From Deltaproteobacteria bacterium (GTDB lineage: Bacteria > Myxococcota_A > UBA9160 > UBA4427): a stretch of DNA of 64,000 nt. The stretch is from assembly GCA_029261855.1 (NCBI GenBank), contig JAJDAN010000031.1, positions 62,001 to 126,000 of the forward strand. Reading direction: 5' to 3'. Both the position numbers and the translations under genes were made by a program. Of the stretch, positions 26,953-35,689 are shown one piece after another. The stretch's first letter is position 1. Each line of letters starts with the position of its first letter. Below the pieces are notes generated by a model that had not been told where the DNA came from, ran no database searches, and worked only from the letters and a program-made list of their open reading frames with translations.

Positions 26953-27803
26953 GGACGCCACGGGAAGCGACCGAAGTCCGGCGCCCGCTTCTCGTTGTAG
27001 GCGTTGCGACCCTCCTGGGCTTCCTCCGTCATGTAGAAGAGCAACGTCGAGTTGCCCGCCAGCTCCTGGATCCCCGCCTGCCCGTCGAGCTCGGCGTTGA
27101 ACGACGACTTCAGCATGCGGATCGCCAGGGGGCTGTGGCACAGGATGTCCCGCGCCCACGCGACCCCCTCGCGTTCGAGCTGCTCGAGGGGAACGACGGC
27201 GTTGACGAGACCCATGCGTTCCGCCTGCTGGGCGTCGTACTGGCGACACAGGTACCAGATCTCCCGCGCCTTCTTCTGTCCGACGTGCCGCGCCAGATAG
27301 GACGCACCGAAGCCACCGTCGAAGCTGCCGACGCGGGCGCCCGTCTGGCCGAAGCGCGCGTTCTCTGCGGCGATGGTCATGTCACAGACGACGTGCAGCA
27401 CATGACCCCCGCCGATCGCGTGGCCCGCCACCAGCGCGATCACCGGCTTCGGCAACGAACGGATCAGCTTCTGCAGGTCGAGCACATTGAGTCGCGGCAC
27501 ACCATCCCCGCCGACGTAGCCATCGTCGCCGCGCACGCGCTGATCCCCACCGGAACAGAAGGCCAGATCGCCCTCCCCGGTGAGCAAGACGCAGCCGACG
27601 TCCTGCATCTCGCGCACGCGCATGAACGCGTCGATCAGTTCCGCGGTGGTCTCGGGACGGAACGCGTTGCGCACCTCGGGACGACAGATCGTGATCTTCG
27701 CGATCCCTTCTCCGTCGCCTTCGAAGCGGATGTCCTCGTAGTCGCGGATGGACTTCCACGAGGCGCCCGCAATCTGGCGGGTCTCTGCGGGGTTCTGGCT
27801 CAT
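26949..27803 (-). CDS. menB: 1,4-Dihydroxy-2-naphthoyl-CoA synthase MenB
   Basis: A 284-aa crotonase-fold enzyme that cyclises o-succinylbenzoyl-CoA, the same length as E. coli MenB (285 aa). Family features are visible: [23 protein letters not shown], the oxyanion/active-site region [19 protein letters not shown] and GSFDGGFG, and the C-terminal [10 protein letters not shown]. The ATG overlaps the menH stop as ATGA and has AGGAGA upstream. Confidence 0.95.
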   Translation of the reverse strand: MSQNPAETRQIAGASWKSIRDYEDIRFEGDGEGIAKITICRPEVRNAFRPETTAELIDAFMRVREMQDVGCVLLTGEGDLAFCSGGDQRVRGDDGYVGGDGVPRLNVLDLQKLIRSLPKPVIALVAGHAIGGGHVLHVVCDMTIAAENARFGQTGARVGSFDGGFGASYLARHVGQKKAREIWYLCRQYDAQQAERMGLVNAVVPLEQLEREGVAWARDILCHSPLAIRMLKSSFNAELDGQAGIQELAGNSTLLFYMTEEAQEGRNAYNEKRAPDFGRFPWRP

Positions 27804-28660
27804 GTTCGGATCTCCTGTTCTTCGAGTTCGAAAAGGAAGCTGCGCGCAATGCGCGCGAAGGCGGCCTCGTCTTCCAGGTGCGCCGCGTGACCGACACCTT
27901 CGACGAGATCGCAGCGGGCGTCGGGCAGCCGGTATCGCATGGCTTCGGCCAGGGCGACGAACTTCGCGTCGCGCGACCCGGCGACGAGGCACACCGGCCG
28001 CTCGACCGAGGGCAGGTGGTCGTGCAGGGGCGGCATCGCACCCGTCCCCATGCCGCGCAAGCTGTGCGCGAGCCCGCGCGGGTCGCAGCGCATGCGCTGG
28101 GCGCGCAGGGCAGCGAGAAAGTCCGACCCGAGCGCGGCCAGTGACTCGAACAGCGGCAGTGCCATCCAGTGGTCGACGAAGCGCGCGAGGCCCTCGCGTT
28201 CGACCTGTTCGGCAAGCGCGCGATCCGCCCGTACCCGCGCCGCCCGGTCTACCGGGTCGGCGAGTCCCGGGCTCGCCCCGACCAGGACCAGGGAACGCAC
28301 CCGGCGCGGGTGCGCGACCGCCAGGGACAACGCGACCCGACCGCCCATCGAGTAGCCGAGGACGTGCACCGGACGAGCGATCGCGAGTGTATCGAGAGTG
28401 GCCGCCACGTGATCGACGCAAGCGTCCATCGCGTAACGACCGGGGTCGCCCGGCACCTCGGTCTCGCCGTGCCCGACGAGGTCAAGGGCGATGACCGGGC
28501 GGTCGCGGCCGAGGCGCTCGCACACGCCCTGCATGCTCTCGATGCAGCCGGTGAAGCCATGCAAGACGAGCATCGGCGTCTCCGGCCCGCGCTCGTTCCA
28601 ATGCCGCACACGGGTCCGGATGCCCGCGGCCTCGACGAACGCGTCACGCACCACCATCAC
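27800..28660 (-). CDS. menH: Alpha/beta hydrolase, SHCHC synthase MenH
   Basis: A 286-aa alpha/beta hydrolase expected to eliminate pyruvate from SEPHCHC. The nucleophile elbow is GYSMGG, the catalytic His lies in [10 protein letters not shown] and the acid Asp in AGSRDAKF. The LHGFTG oxyanion strand is present. GTG at 28660 overlaps the menD stop as GTGA, and an in-frame ATG is the next codon. The role is assigned mainly from its position between menD and menB plus the MenH-like C-terminus. Confidence 0.88.
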   Translation of the reverse strand: MMVVRDAFVEAAGIRTRVRHWNERGPETPMLVLHGFTGCIESMQGVCERLGRDRPVIALDLVGHGETEVPGDPGRYAMDACVDHVAATLDTLAIARPVHVLGYSMGGRVALSLAVAHPRRVRSLVLVGASPGLADPVDRAARVRADRALAEQVEREGLARFVDHWMALPLFESLAALGSDFLAALRAQRMRCDPRGLAHSLRGMGTGAMPPLHDHLPSVERPVCLVAGSRDAKFVALAEAMRYRLPDARCDLVEGVGHAAHLEDEAAFARIARSFLFELEEQEIRT

Positions 28661-30498
28661 CGGAGGCCCTCTTCCGCAGCGCGCGCGACCGCGGCGCCGA
28701 GGGTGCGGAACTGCGCGACGCTGGCGTCGCGGTCGCAGGGCACGTGCACGATGCTCACACCCACGCCGGCGCCCGCGCCCGCCTGCGAGCTCCGTTGCGA
28801 GAAGGCGTCCTTCAAGGCCGCACGGTAGTGCGCGACCGACTCCACCCGGGCGTAGCCGGCACCGAAGAGCCGCGCCGCGTGGGCGAAGTCCAGGCCGTGG
28901 GGCGTCCGGAACAGCTCTTCGAAGCGCACGGACTCGCCGTGGGCGGCGATCGGCAGGAAGCTGAAGATGCCGCCGCCGTCGTTGTCGAGGACGACGATGG
29001 TGAGAGACAGTCCCGGAGAACGACCTTCGCGACCGGCCAGCAACCCCCCCAGGTCGTGCACGAGCGCCAGATCGCCGGTCAGCAGCACCGTGGGCCCAAC
29101 GTCGGCGGCCGCCGCCCCGAGCGCGCTCGACACCATGCCGTCGATACCGTTCGCGCCGCGATTGGCGAGCACCCGCACCGGGCGGGCGTCCACGGGCATG
29201 CAGGCGTCGAGGTGTCGGATGGGCATGCTGTTCGAGACGTACAGCACGGCGTCGTCGGGCAACGCTTGCCACAACTCGCGGACGGCCCGCGGCTCGTGGA
29301 GCGCGTCGTCCGCGTCGAACACGTCCGCGAGCGCCCGCGACGCGCGGCCGTCTGCACGGCGCCAGCTCGACAGCCATTCGTCGCGCTGCCCGGGCCCGAC
29401 GGCCCTCGCCCAGGAAGCGCATAGCGAAGCGGGATCGACGGCGAGAACCCGCGTGGCAAGCTGGCTCGGATCGCTGGTGCCGCCGAACGGATCGACGACG
29501 ATGAGCTCCTGGGGCGGATGCCGTTCGAGCCACAGCCGGACCGCCTTGCTGACCGGGGTCGAGCCCAGGCGCAGCACGACATCCGGCGCGTGGTCCGCGG
29601 CGAAGCGGTCGCTGCGCAACAGGAAGTCGGCGGACGCCACGACCGGAGAATCTGCGCCGGCGTGCGGTCCCGCGCGCAGGTTCGAGGCGGGATCCGCGAT
29701 CACCGGCCAGCCGGCAGCCCGCGCGAGCTTCTCGACCTGCGCGCCGAGCTCGGGGTCCCAAGCCTGGGGACCACACGCGATCACGCCGCGCGTCCCGGGC
29801 GCGGCCAGCGCGGCGAGTGCTTCGACGGTTTCGGGCGACGCTGTCGGCAGGGGCCGTTCGTAGACCACCGCGCTGCGCGGAGCCGCTGCGGCCTCGGCGG
29901 CGGGACCCGGACCCGTCCAGCCGACGGGGTCGAGGGGCTCTCGCAGGGGACAGTTGAGGTGCACGGGCCCTGGCGATCCGCCCTGCCCACACGCCTGCGC
30001 GACCGCCCGGGCCGCCAGGCCCGCGCCGACCCGCTCGAGCCAGGGGCTCGCGTCCGGTGTGGGAAGCTCGGCAAACCAGCGCACGTAGCCGCCATAGAGC
30101 TTGATCTGATCGATGGTCTGGCCGGCGTCCCAGTCGCGGAGCTCGGGCGGGCGGTCGGCGGTCAACACGACCAGGGGCACCCGCGCGTGGCTCGCTTCGA
30201 CGACCGCGGGCAGGTAGTTCGCTGCGGCCGTCCCCGACGTACAGACGAGAGCCACCGGCGACCCGCTGGCTCGCGCGAGCCCCAGCGCGAAGAACCCCGC
30301 ACTTCGTTCATCGACGTGCACCGACACCCGCAGACCCGGCTGCCGGGCAGCGCAGACCGACAGCGGCGTCGAACGCGAGCCCGGCGAGATGCACACATGC
30401 CCGACCCCCGCCCGAGCCAGCCCCGCGAACAACGCCGCCGCGAAGCGGTAGTTGGGGTTGGGCGAGCTGGAGTTGGGCGCGTCGGAAATCGCTGTCAT
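28657..30498 (-). CDS. menD: SEPHCHC synthase MenD (ThDP-dependent)
   Basis: A 613-aa thiamine-diphosphate enzyme that adds the 2-oxoglutarate-derived succinyl semialdehyde unit to isochorismate. The N-terminal CISPGSRSTPLS and VHVDERSAGFFALG segments, the TSGTAAANYLPAV loop and the C-terminal cofactor region TGDLALVHDLGG...DNDGGGIFSFLP fit MenD. The ATG at 30498 lies 2 nt after the menF stop. A Gly/Ala-rich insert (SQAGAGAGVGV) lies near the C-terminus. Confidence 0.94.
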   Translation of the reverse strand: MTAISDAPNSSSPNPNYRFAAALFAGLARAGVGHVCISPGSRSTPLSVCAARQPGLRVSVHVDERSAGFFALGLARASGSPVALVCTSGTAAANYLPAVVEASHARVPLVVLTADRPPELRDWDAGQTIDQIKLYGGYVRWFAELPTPDASPWLERVGAGLAARAVAQACGQGGSPGPVHLNCPLREPLDPVGWTGPGPAAEAAAAPRSAVVYERPLPTASPETVEALAALAAPGTRGVIACGPQAWDPELGAQVEKLARAAGWPVIADPASNLRAGPHAGADSPVVASADFLLRSDRFAADHAPDVVLRLGSTPVSKAVRLWLERHPPQELIVVDPFGGTSDPSQLATRVLAVDPASLCASWARAVGPGQRDEWLSSWRRADGRASRALADVFDADDALHEPRAVRELWQALPDDAVLYVSNSMPIRHLDACMPVDARPVRVLANRGANGIDGMVSSALGAAAADVGPTVLLTGDLALVHDLGGLLAGREGRSPGLSLTIVVLDNDGGGIFSFLPIAAHGESVRFEELFRTPHGLDFAHAARLFGAGYARVESVAHYRAALKDAFSQRSSQAGAGAGVGVSIVHVPCDRDASVAQFRTLGAAVARAAEEGLR

Positions 30499-30500
30499 CG

Positions 30501-31979
30501 TCAGATCTCGGTCAGCGGCGCCAACAGCGCCCGCAGCTTGATCCGGGTCTCCTCGAGCTCGAGATGCGGATCCGAGTCCGCGACGATGCCGCCTCCCGCG
30601 AACAGCAGCGCCTCGTCGCCCTCGTCGCCGCAACGGACCAGCGCCGAGCGCAGGGCGACCCGCAGCTCGCCGTCTCCCGCGCGATCGACGAAGCCCAGAG
30701 GCGCCGCGTACCAGCCGCGATCGAAGCCCTCGCAGCGGGAGATCCAGTCGACGGCAGCCGCCCGCGGCGCACCGCCCACGGCCGGGGTCGGATGCAGCCG
30801 CTCTGCCAGCGCGATCAGCGACGTGGGGCCGGGTCCCGGTCGCAACACGCCTTCGATGGGTGTGTGCAGATGCTGGATCCCCTCGAGGCGCAGCAGCCGG
30901 GGCGCTTCGGGCAGGGACAGCGATTCACAGAAGGGTGCGAGCGCCTCCTGGATCGCACGCACCACGACGGCGTGCTCTTCCTGGTCCTTCTTGCTTTCCC
31001 GCAGCTCGCGTCCGCGGCGCGCGTCGTCTTCGGGCGTTCGTCCACGTGCGGCCGACCCTGCCAGGGCGCCCGAAACGACCCGCCGTCCCTTGCGGGCCAC
31101 CAGCAGCTCCGGGGTCGCGCCCAGGAAGCAGACGCCCGGTCGCGACGCCGCGAAGGTCACGCAGTCCGGATAGATGCGGGTCAGTCGGCGCAGCAGGCCC
31201 GGAAGATCGAAGCGGCCGTCGAGTCGAACGCGCAGGCTGCGGGCCAGGACCACCTTCTCGAGATCGCCTGCGGCGATGGCCGCGCGCGCGGCTTCGACCT
31301 GTGCGCGGTAGTCCGCGTGAGACCGGTCCGAACGCACGCGGTACTCCGGTCCGGCCGCCATGCCCCGGGGTCCTTCGCGGTCGAAGCCCGTGGCTCCTTC
31401 GGCGCGCAGCCCCGGCGAAGAATCGTCGAAGACCGCTGCGACGAGCTCGGTCACCCGGGCCAGGACGCGGTCGCCTCCGTCGGCCACCTGCTCGGCTTCG
31501 AGGCAGACGGTCAGCCAGCACTCTCCGTCACGGGCCACGAGCAGCAGCTCCGGAAGCACGAAGCGGCCGGGGGGGAACCCTCGCCAGACATCGTCGCCCG
31601 CATGCGGTTCGCTCGGAGGCGCAGCGTCCGCGAACGCGAAGCCGCCGAGAAGCAGGGGGCCCCGGTCGTCCGGGCCCTCGTCGCCGACGAGCGTCAGGTC
31701 ATCGAACAGTGCGTCGCCGCCAGAAACCGCGGCCTGAAAGCGTTCGGGGCCGGCGGTCTCGATCGCCCGCGCGACGCCCAGGCCCAGGATTCGTTCCGCG
31801 CAGCTTGGACGATCCCAGTAGAAGCGTTCGAGTTCCTCGCCCCGGGCGAAGGCGCCGAGCCAATCGATCGGGTCGGACACCCGCAGCCGGATCGCGCACA
31901 GGGTCGTCGACGCCGGTTCGCTGCGCATCGCAACGACCCCGGCGTGCAGCCGCGAGACGATCGCCTCGTACGCGTTCAC
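30501..31979 (-). CDS. menF: Isochorismate synthase MenF
   Basis: A 492-aa chorismate-utilising enzyme making isochorismate, the committed step. The C-terminal catalytic domain carries GDLEKVVLARS, FLGATPELLVARKG, SGALAGSAARGRTPEDD, ELRESKKDQEEHAVVV, LHTPIEG and LHPTPAVGGAPR, all typical. The N-terminal half is more variable. GTG at 31979 overlaps the menG stop as GTGA. Confidence 0.93.
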   Translation of the reverse strand: MNAYEAIVSRLHAGVVAMRSEPASTTLCAIRLRVSDPIDWLGAFARGEELERFYWDRPSCAERILGLGVARAIETAGPERFQAAVSGGDALFDDLTLVGDEGPDDRGPLLLGGFAFADAAPPSEPHAGDDVWRGFPPGRFVLPELLLVARDGECWLTVCLEAEQVADGGDRVLARVTELVAAVFDDSSPGLRAEGATGFDREGPRGMAAGPEYRVRSDRSHADYRAQVEAARAAIAAGDLEKVVLARSLRVRLDGRFDLPGLLRRLTRIYPDCVTFAASRPGVCFLGATPELLVARKGRRVVSGALAGSAARGRTPEDDARRGRELRESKKDQEEHAVVVRAIQEALAPFCESLSLPEAPRLLRLEGIQHLHTPIEGVLRPGPGPTSLIALAERLHPTPAVGGAPRAAAVDWISRCEGFDRGWYAAPLGFVDRAGDGELRVALRSALVRCGDEGDEALLFAGGGIVADSDPHLELEETRIKLRALLAPLTEI

Positions 31980-32683
31980 GACCGCACCGCCGTCCAGATC
32001 TGAGCGGTGCCCAGCAGACGCGAGCGTCGCGCGACCGCCTCGAAGCCCGCCGCCTCGAACCAACCGTGCAACACGGCGGCATCCGGCAGGTACTCGGTCG
32101 AGCTCGGCAGGTAGCGGTACGCATCCCGGTCCGAGAGCAGGCCCCCCATCCAGGGCACCAGGCGGTCGAAGTAGGCCGAGTGCGCCGCACGGACGACGCC
32201 GTTGCCCGGGCGATCGACGTCGATCACCGCCAGACGCCCGGCGGGCGCGAGTACCCGCGCGAACTCGGCCAACACGCCCGGGACGCTCACGAAGTTGCGA
32301 AAGGCGAAGCCGCAGGCGACGACACTGAAGCTGCCGTCCCGCAACGGGAGCGCCGCCGCGTCTCCCTGCACGAAGGCATGACGCGGAAGGCGACTGCGTC
32401 CCGCGCGCAGCATCCCCATCGCGAGATCCACGCCGATCGCGGAGGCCCCCCGGCGGCCAGCCATCTCGAGCAGGTCGCCGGTCCCACAGGCGAGGTCGAG
32501 GACGCGGTCCTCTGCTCCCACGCCCACGAGGTCCAGGGTCAGCCGGCGCCAGTGCTGGTCCAGACCCCCGGTGAAGAGGCGGTTGAGCGCGTCGTAACGG
32601 GGCGCGATGCGATCGAACATCGCCCGCACGGCCACCCGCTTTTGCGCTCCCTTGGGAAGATGCTCCTGCGCGATCAGCGCCAA
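31976..32683 (-). CDS. menG: Demethylmenaquinone methyltransferase MenG/UbiE
   Basis: A 235-aa class I SAM methyltransferase performing the last methylation of menaquinone. UbiE signatures are visible: MFDRIAPRYDALNRLFTGGLDQHWRR, the SAM motif VLDLACGTGDLLE and CGFAFRNF. The start appears to be TTG at 32683, overlapping the merR 3' end by 10 nt with GGAGG 4 nt upstream. The exact start is uncertain because no ATG/GTG lies nearby in frame. Confidence 0.92.
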   Translation of the reverse strand: MALIAQEHLPKGAQKRVAVRAMFDRIAPRYDALNRLFTGGLDQHWRRLTLDLVGVGAEDRVLDLACGTGDLLEMAGRRGASAIGVDLAMGMLRAGRSRLPRHAFVQGDAAALPLRDGSFSVVACGFAFRNFVSVPGVLAEFARVLAPAGRLAVIDVDRPGNGVVRAAHSAYFDRLVPWMGGLLSDRDAYRYLPSSTEYLPDAAVLHGWFEAAGFEAVARRSRLLGTAQIWTAVRS

Positions 32684-33435
32684 GAAACCTCCAGGCGCAA
32701 CGACTCCGTTGCTGCCAGGGCCTGCTGCAGGGCGGTGCTCTCACCGCTCGCTTGCAGACGTTCCAGGGCGCGGTTCACGAGGGTGCGCTGGAAGTGCAGC
32801 GCCACCAGCCGGGTCACATGCGGAAGCAGCTGCCGGAAGGCGTCGGTGATGACGTCCGGCTGTGCATCCGGCTGCTTGCGCACGTGATCGTCGAAGAGGT
32901 CGATGCCCCGGTCCGCGACGTCCTGTACGTGCCGCGCGTGGTGGACCGAGAGATTCAGGAGCGCATCGAGCGGGAAGCCCTGACCGAGAATCGCGAGCGC
33001 CGCGCGCGCCATCTCGAGATCGGCGTCGGTGAAGCGATCCTCGCCATCCACGCGAATGGGCTCCATCAAGCCGGCGCTGGCGACCGCCGCGATCAGCGGC
33101 TCGGGCACGCCGGCCTCCGCCGCGAGCTCGGCGCGGCTGAAGCTGCGCTCGCCGACGTGCGCCTCGACCAGGGCCTGCAGCAGGTCGGGCCCCGGGCCCG
33201 AAGGCGCTTGCCGGGAACCGCCCTCCGCGTCCTGCAGCCGCCGGATCTGGGCGAGGCTGAAGCCCTCGTCGAGGAGACCGCGAACGCGGCGGAGCCGTTC
33301 GAGATGCCGGTCGTCGTAGATCGCCGTGCGCCCTCGCCTCTCGGGCGCCGGGATCAGTCCCCTTCCCTGGTAGAAGCGGATGGTGTCCACCCGGACACCC
33401 GCGAGGTCGGCCAGCTGCTCGACGCGATATTCCAT
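32674..33435 (-). CDS. MerR family transcriptional regulator, first gene of the men operon
   Basis: A 253-aa regulator. The N-terminal MerR winged helix-turn-helix reads YRVEQLADLAGVRVDTIRFYQGRGLIPAPERRGR, followed by IYDDRHLERLRRVRGLLDEGFSLAQIR. The long C-terminal half (residues about 80-253) is helical, lacks a clear Cys cluster for metals, and contains a His-rich HHARHVQDVAD segment, so the effector is unknown. It begins the men operon, overlaps menG, and sits behind a promoter with a palindrome in the spacer. Autoregulation of menaquinone synthesis is the simplest reading. Confidence 0.85.
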   Translation of the reverse strand: MEYRVEQLADLAGVRVDTIRFYQGRGLIPAPERRGRTAIYDDRHLERLRRVRGLLDEGFSLAQIRRLQDAEGGSRQAPSGPGPDLLQALVEAHVGERSFSRAELAAEAGVPEPLIAAVASAGLMEPIRVDGEDRFTDADLEMARAALAILGQGFPLDALLNLSVHHARHVQDVADRGIDLFDDHVRKQPDAQPDVITDAFRQLLPHVTRLVALHFQRTLVNRALERLQASGESTALQQALAATESLRLEVSWR

Positions 33436-33441
33436 CCGATC

Positions 33442-33470
33442 ATTCTAAGAGTAATGACTCGCATTGTCAG
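33442..33470 (-). promoter_or_regulatory. men operon promoter with palindrome in the spacer
   Basis: On the minus strand, -35 CTGACA (33465-33470), a 17-bp spacer and -10 TAGAAT (33442-33447) lie directly before merR. Only 6 nt separate the -10 from the ATG, so the transcript should start at the start codon. A 12-bp palindrome GAGTAATGACTC (33449-33460) fills the spacer, where MerR-type regulators usually bind. Confidence 0.65.
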
Positions 33471-33514
33471 CCCGGGAGAGCCTGAAGTCCGAATAACGCA
33501 TTCAATCCAATTGG

Positions 33515-34102
33515 TTACGATTCCTCTCGATTCCGGTGGAGCGCTGGCTCCACGCATCGGATCATCGCCTGGATGTCCAGCCCGCCTCCCAGGAACGCGG
33601 CCATCCGCGCCGCCGCCACGTCGGGGCGTTCGAGCAGGTCGCGGTGCTCGAGCCGCAACACCGCAACCCGGGGGCGGCGCCCCGCGTCGGCGAGCGCCTC
33701 GCGAATCTGCCCGGCGAAGATTTCTGCCAGCCGCGCTTCGTCGACCTCCCCCGCCGCCGGTGCACCGGCTCGCGCGAGCATGCGCGCCTGGGATCGGAGC
33801 ACCTCGCCGAGGTCGCGCTCGACGAACACGATCCGCAGCTCGGTTTCGCGAGGCAGCAGAGACAGCAGCGAGTGGATCACCTTGACGGCACGACCCGGTG
33901 CCCGCGCGAACCACCCGAGGTCCCGAGCCGATGCCTTCACCGGGGCGTACTCGAAGTAGCCCCGGGGATTGTCTTCGTCGGCGACGCGAGCGTCGTCGGT
34001 CAGCAAGGGCACGCCGCCCGCGCCGAGCATCTGCATCACGAGAGAAGTACCCGAGCGCGGCACACCCGAGACCACCGTCGCGAAGTCCCGTTGCCAGGCC
34101 AC
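33515..34102 (-). CDS. Sulfotransferase-like P-loop protein
   Basis: A 195-aa protein with a PAPS-sulfotransferase-type phosphate-binding loop SGVPRSGTSLVMQML near residue 13. Further on are DNPRGYFEYAPVK and IVFVERDLGEVLRSQ, which match the 3'-phosphate-binding region of sulfotransferases. It is shorter than usual (250-300 aa), so part of the acceptor-binding region may be missing. GTG start at 34102, three nt after the preceding gene. The substrate is unknown. Confidence 0.7.
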   Translation of the reverse strand: MAWQRDFATVVSGVPRSGTSLVMQMLGAGGVPLLTDDARVADEDNPRGYFEYAPVKASARDLGWFARAPGRAVKVIHSLLSLLPRETELRIVFVERDLGEVLRSQARMLARAGAPAAGEVDEARLAEIFAGQIREALADAGRRPRVAVLRLEHRDLLERPDVAAARMAAFLGGGLDIQAMIRCVEPALHRNREES

Positions 34103-34105
34103 GCT

Positions 34106-34840
34106 CTACCGGGGTCCGGCCTCGCCGGCGATCTCGGCGAAGCGTCGCAAGACCGACCGCCCGTGCGGCGTCTCCCGGATCCCGGCGGTGACGACTTCCG
34201 GCGAGATGCCTTCGGCGCGGAGGTCGTCCTCGCGCGCGGTCGCGTAACCGCGCACGATGTCCGCGTCGAACTCCGGATGGAACTGCACCCCCCACGCGCG
34301 CGGCCCGACGGCGAACGCGTGGTGGGGATCCGTCGGGCTCTCGCCGAGCAGGACGGCGCCTTCGGGCAGGCGCAGCACCGATTCGATGTGTGTGACGTGC
34401 AACGCGGCCGGCTGCGGAAGCGCGCCGAGCAGCTCGTCCTCGCGGGCTGCGGCTCGCCGAAGATCCACCTCGACGGTGCCGATGCTGCGCCCACGCGGAT
34501 TCGGGCCCACCTCGCCGCCCAGGGCCTGGGCCAGCAGCTGGTGGCCGTAGCAGATGCCGAGCAGCGGAACCTCGCGTTCCACCAGCGGCACGAGCCATTG
34601 TTCGGTGCGCAGACTCCAGGGATCCCGCTCGGACACGAAGGCCGGCGACCCGGTGACGACGACCGCGGTGCCGGCGGCCACATCCGGCAACGGGTCTCCC
34701 TCGTAGACCGACACGACGTCGAGATCGGCGGGCCCGCAGCCGAGGCCGTCCGCGATCCAGACTTCGAAATCGCCCCGGCGCTCCCGCAGTGCGGGCACGG
34801 TGCTTCCCGTCTTCACCACCACGAAGCGCGGGTCAGCCAC
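34106..34840 (-). CDS. Class I glutamine amidotransferase
   Basis: A 244-aa stand-alone type 1 amidotransferase. It has the nucleophile motif LLGICYGHQLLAQALGG and the catalytic His in AWGVQFHPEFD. Upstream lie VVTGSPAFVSERDPW and the HVTHIESVLRLPEGAVLL region typical of GuaA-like/GATase1 proteins. The GTG start at 34840 overlaps the upstream methyltransferase gene by 8 nt. No synthetase partner is adjacent, so the acceptor is not predictable. Confidence 0.82.
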   Translation of the reverse strand: MADPRFVVVKTGSTVPALRERRGDFEVWIADGLGCGPADLDVVSVYEGDPLPDVAAGTAVVVTGSPAFVSERDPWSLRTEQWLVPLVEREVPLLGICYGHQLLAQALGGEVGPNPRGRSIGTVEVDLRRAAAREDELLGALPQPAALHVTHIESVLRLPEGAVLLGESPTDPHHAFAVGPRAWGVQFHPEFDADIVRGYATAREDDLRAEGISPEVVTAGIRETPHGRSVLRRFAEIAGEAGPR

Positions 34841-35669
34841 GGTCCGACCTCCAGGAAAACAAATGCTGTAGCGCGAGCGCACCGGCGGTCGCGACGTTCA
34901 ACGAGTCGAAGCCGGGCGCCATCGGAATCCGCAGTCTCAGATCGGCGGCGGCGCGCAGCTCGTCCGACAGACCGGGTCCTTCGCGTCCGAGCACCAGTGC
35001 GACGCGCGGACCGAGCTGATCGCTCAGGCGTTCGGAGCTCGGGGCAAGGTCGATGGCGCCCGGGCCGGGATCGAGGGCCACGACGCGATAGTCCGCGGCG
35101 CGCAGCACGGCGAGATCGCCGGGCCAGTCTTCGAAGCGGGCCGTCGGCAAGCACAGCGACGCACCCATCGAGACCCGGATCGCCTTGCGGTAGAGCGGGT
35201 CGCAGCAGCGTGGACTCAGCAGCACTGCATCGGCGGCGAACGCCATCGCGTTGCGGAACAAGGCTCCCACGTTGTCCGGATCGGTGAGACCCTCGAGGAC
35301 CAGAACCACCGATGGGCATCCCGGAGCCGCAAGCAGCGCCGCCGGCGGGCGGGCCTCTCCGCGGTCGCCGAGCGCGAGGCAGCCGCGGTGGACGTCGAAG
35401 CCGGCAACCTCGCTGAGAACCTCGCGCGACGCCACGAACAACGGGGTGTCCGGTTGCAGCTGCTCGAGGACGTCGCCCATGGCGGCGTGGGCCGGGACGG
35501 ACATGAAGAGGGAACGCGGCTGATAGGGAGAGTCGGCGATCAGGCGTCGGACGTTCGCGCGGCCCTCGACCATGAAGCTCGCGTACTCGAAGAAGAGATC
35601 GCGGTCCCGAACGCCCCGATAGTCCTTCACTCGAGGGTCCTCTACCGAGTGGATCTGCTGGACCTTCAC
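34833..35669 (-). CDS. TrmH/SpoU family RNA 2'-O-methyltransferase
   Basis: A 278-aa SPOUT-fold RNA methyltransferase. The substrate-binding domain FFEYASFMVEGRANVRRLI precedes the knotted catalytic domain with the motifs LEGLTDPDNVGALFRNAMAF (motif 1), ALVLGREGPGLSDELR (motif 2) and IPMAPGFDSLNVATAGALALQH (motif 3). Target tRNA or rRNA position is not deducible. GTG at 35669 was selected; it lies 20 nt downstream of fumarase. Confidence 0.9.
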   Translation of the reverse strand: MKVQQIHSVEDPRVKDYRGVRDRDLFFEYASFMVEGRANVRRLIADSPYQPRSLFMSVPAHAAMGDVLEQLQPDTPLFVASREVLSEVAGFDVHRGCLALGDRGEARPPAALLAAPGCPSVVLVLEGLTDPDNVGALFRNAMAFAADAVLLSPRCCDPLYRKAIRVSMGASLCLPTARFEDWPGDLAVLRAADYRVVALDPGPGAIDLAPSSERLSDQLGPRVALVLGREGPGLSDELRAAADLRLRIPMAPGFDSLNVATAGALALQHLFSWRSDRG

Positions 35670-35689
35670 GGGGCTCGGGGTCCTGGGCT

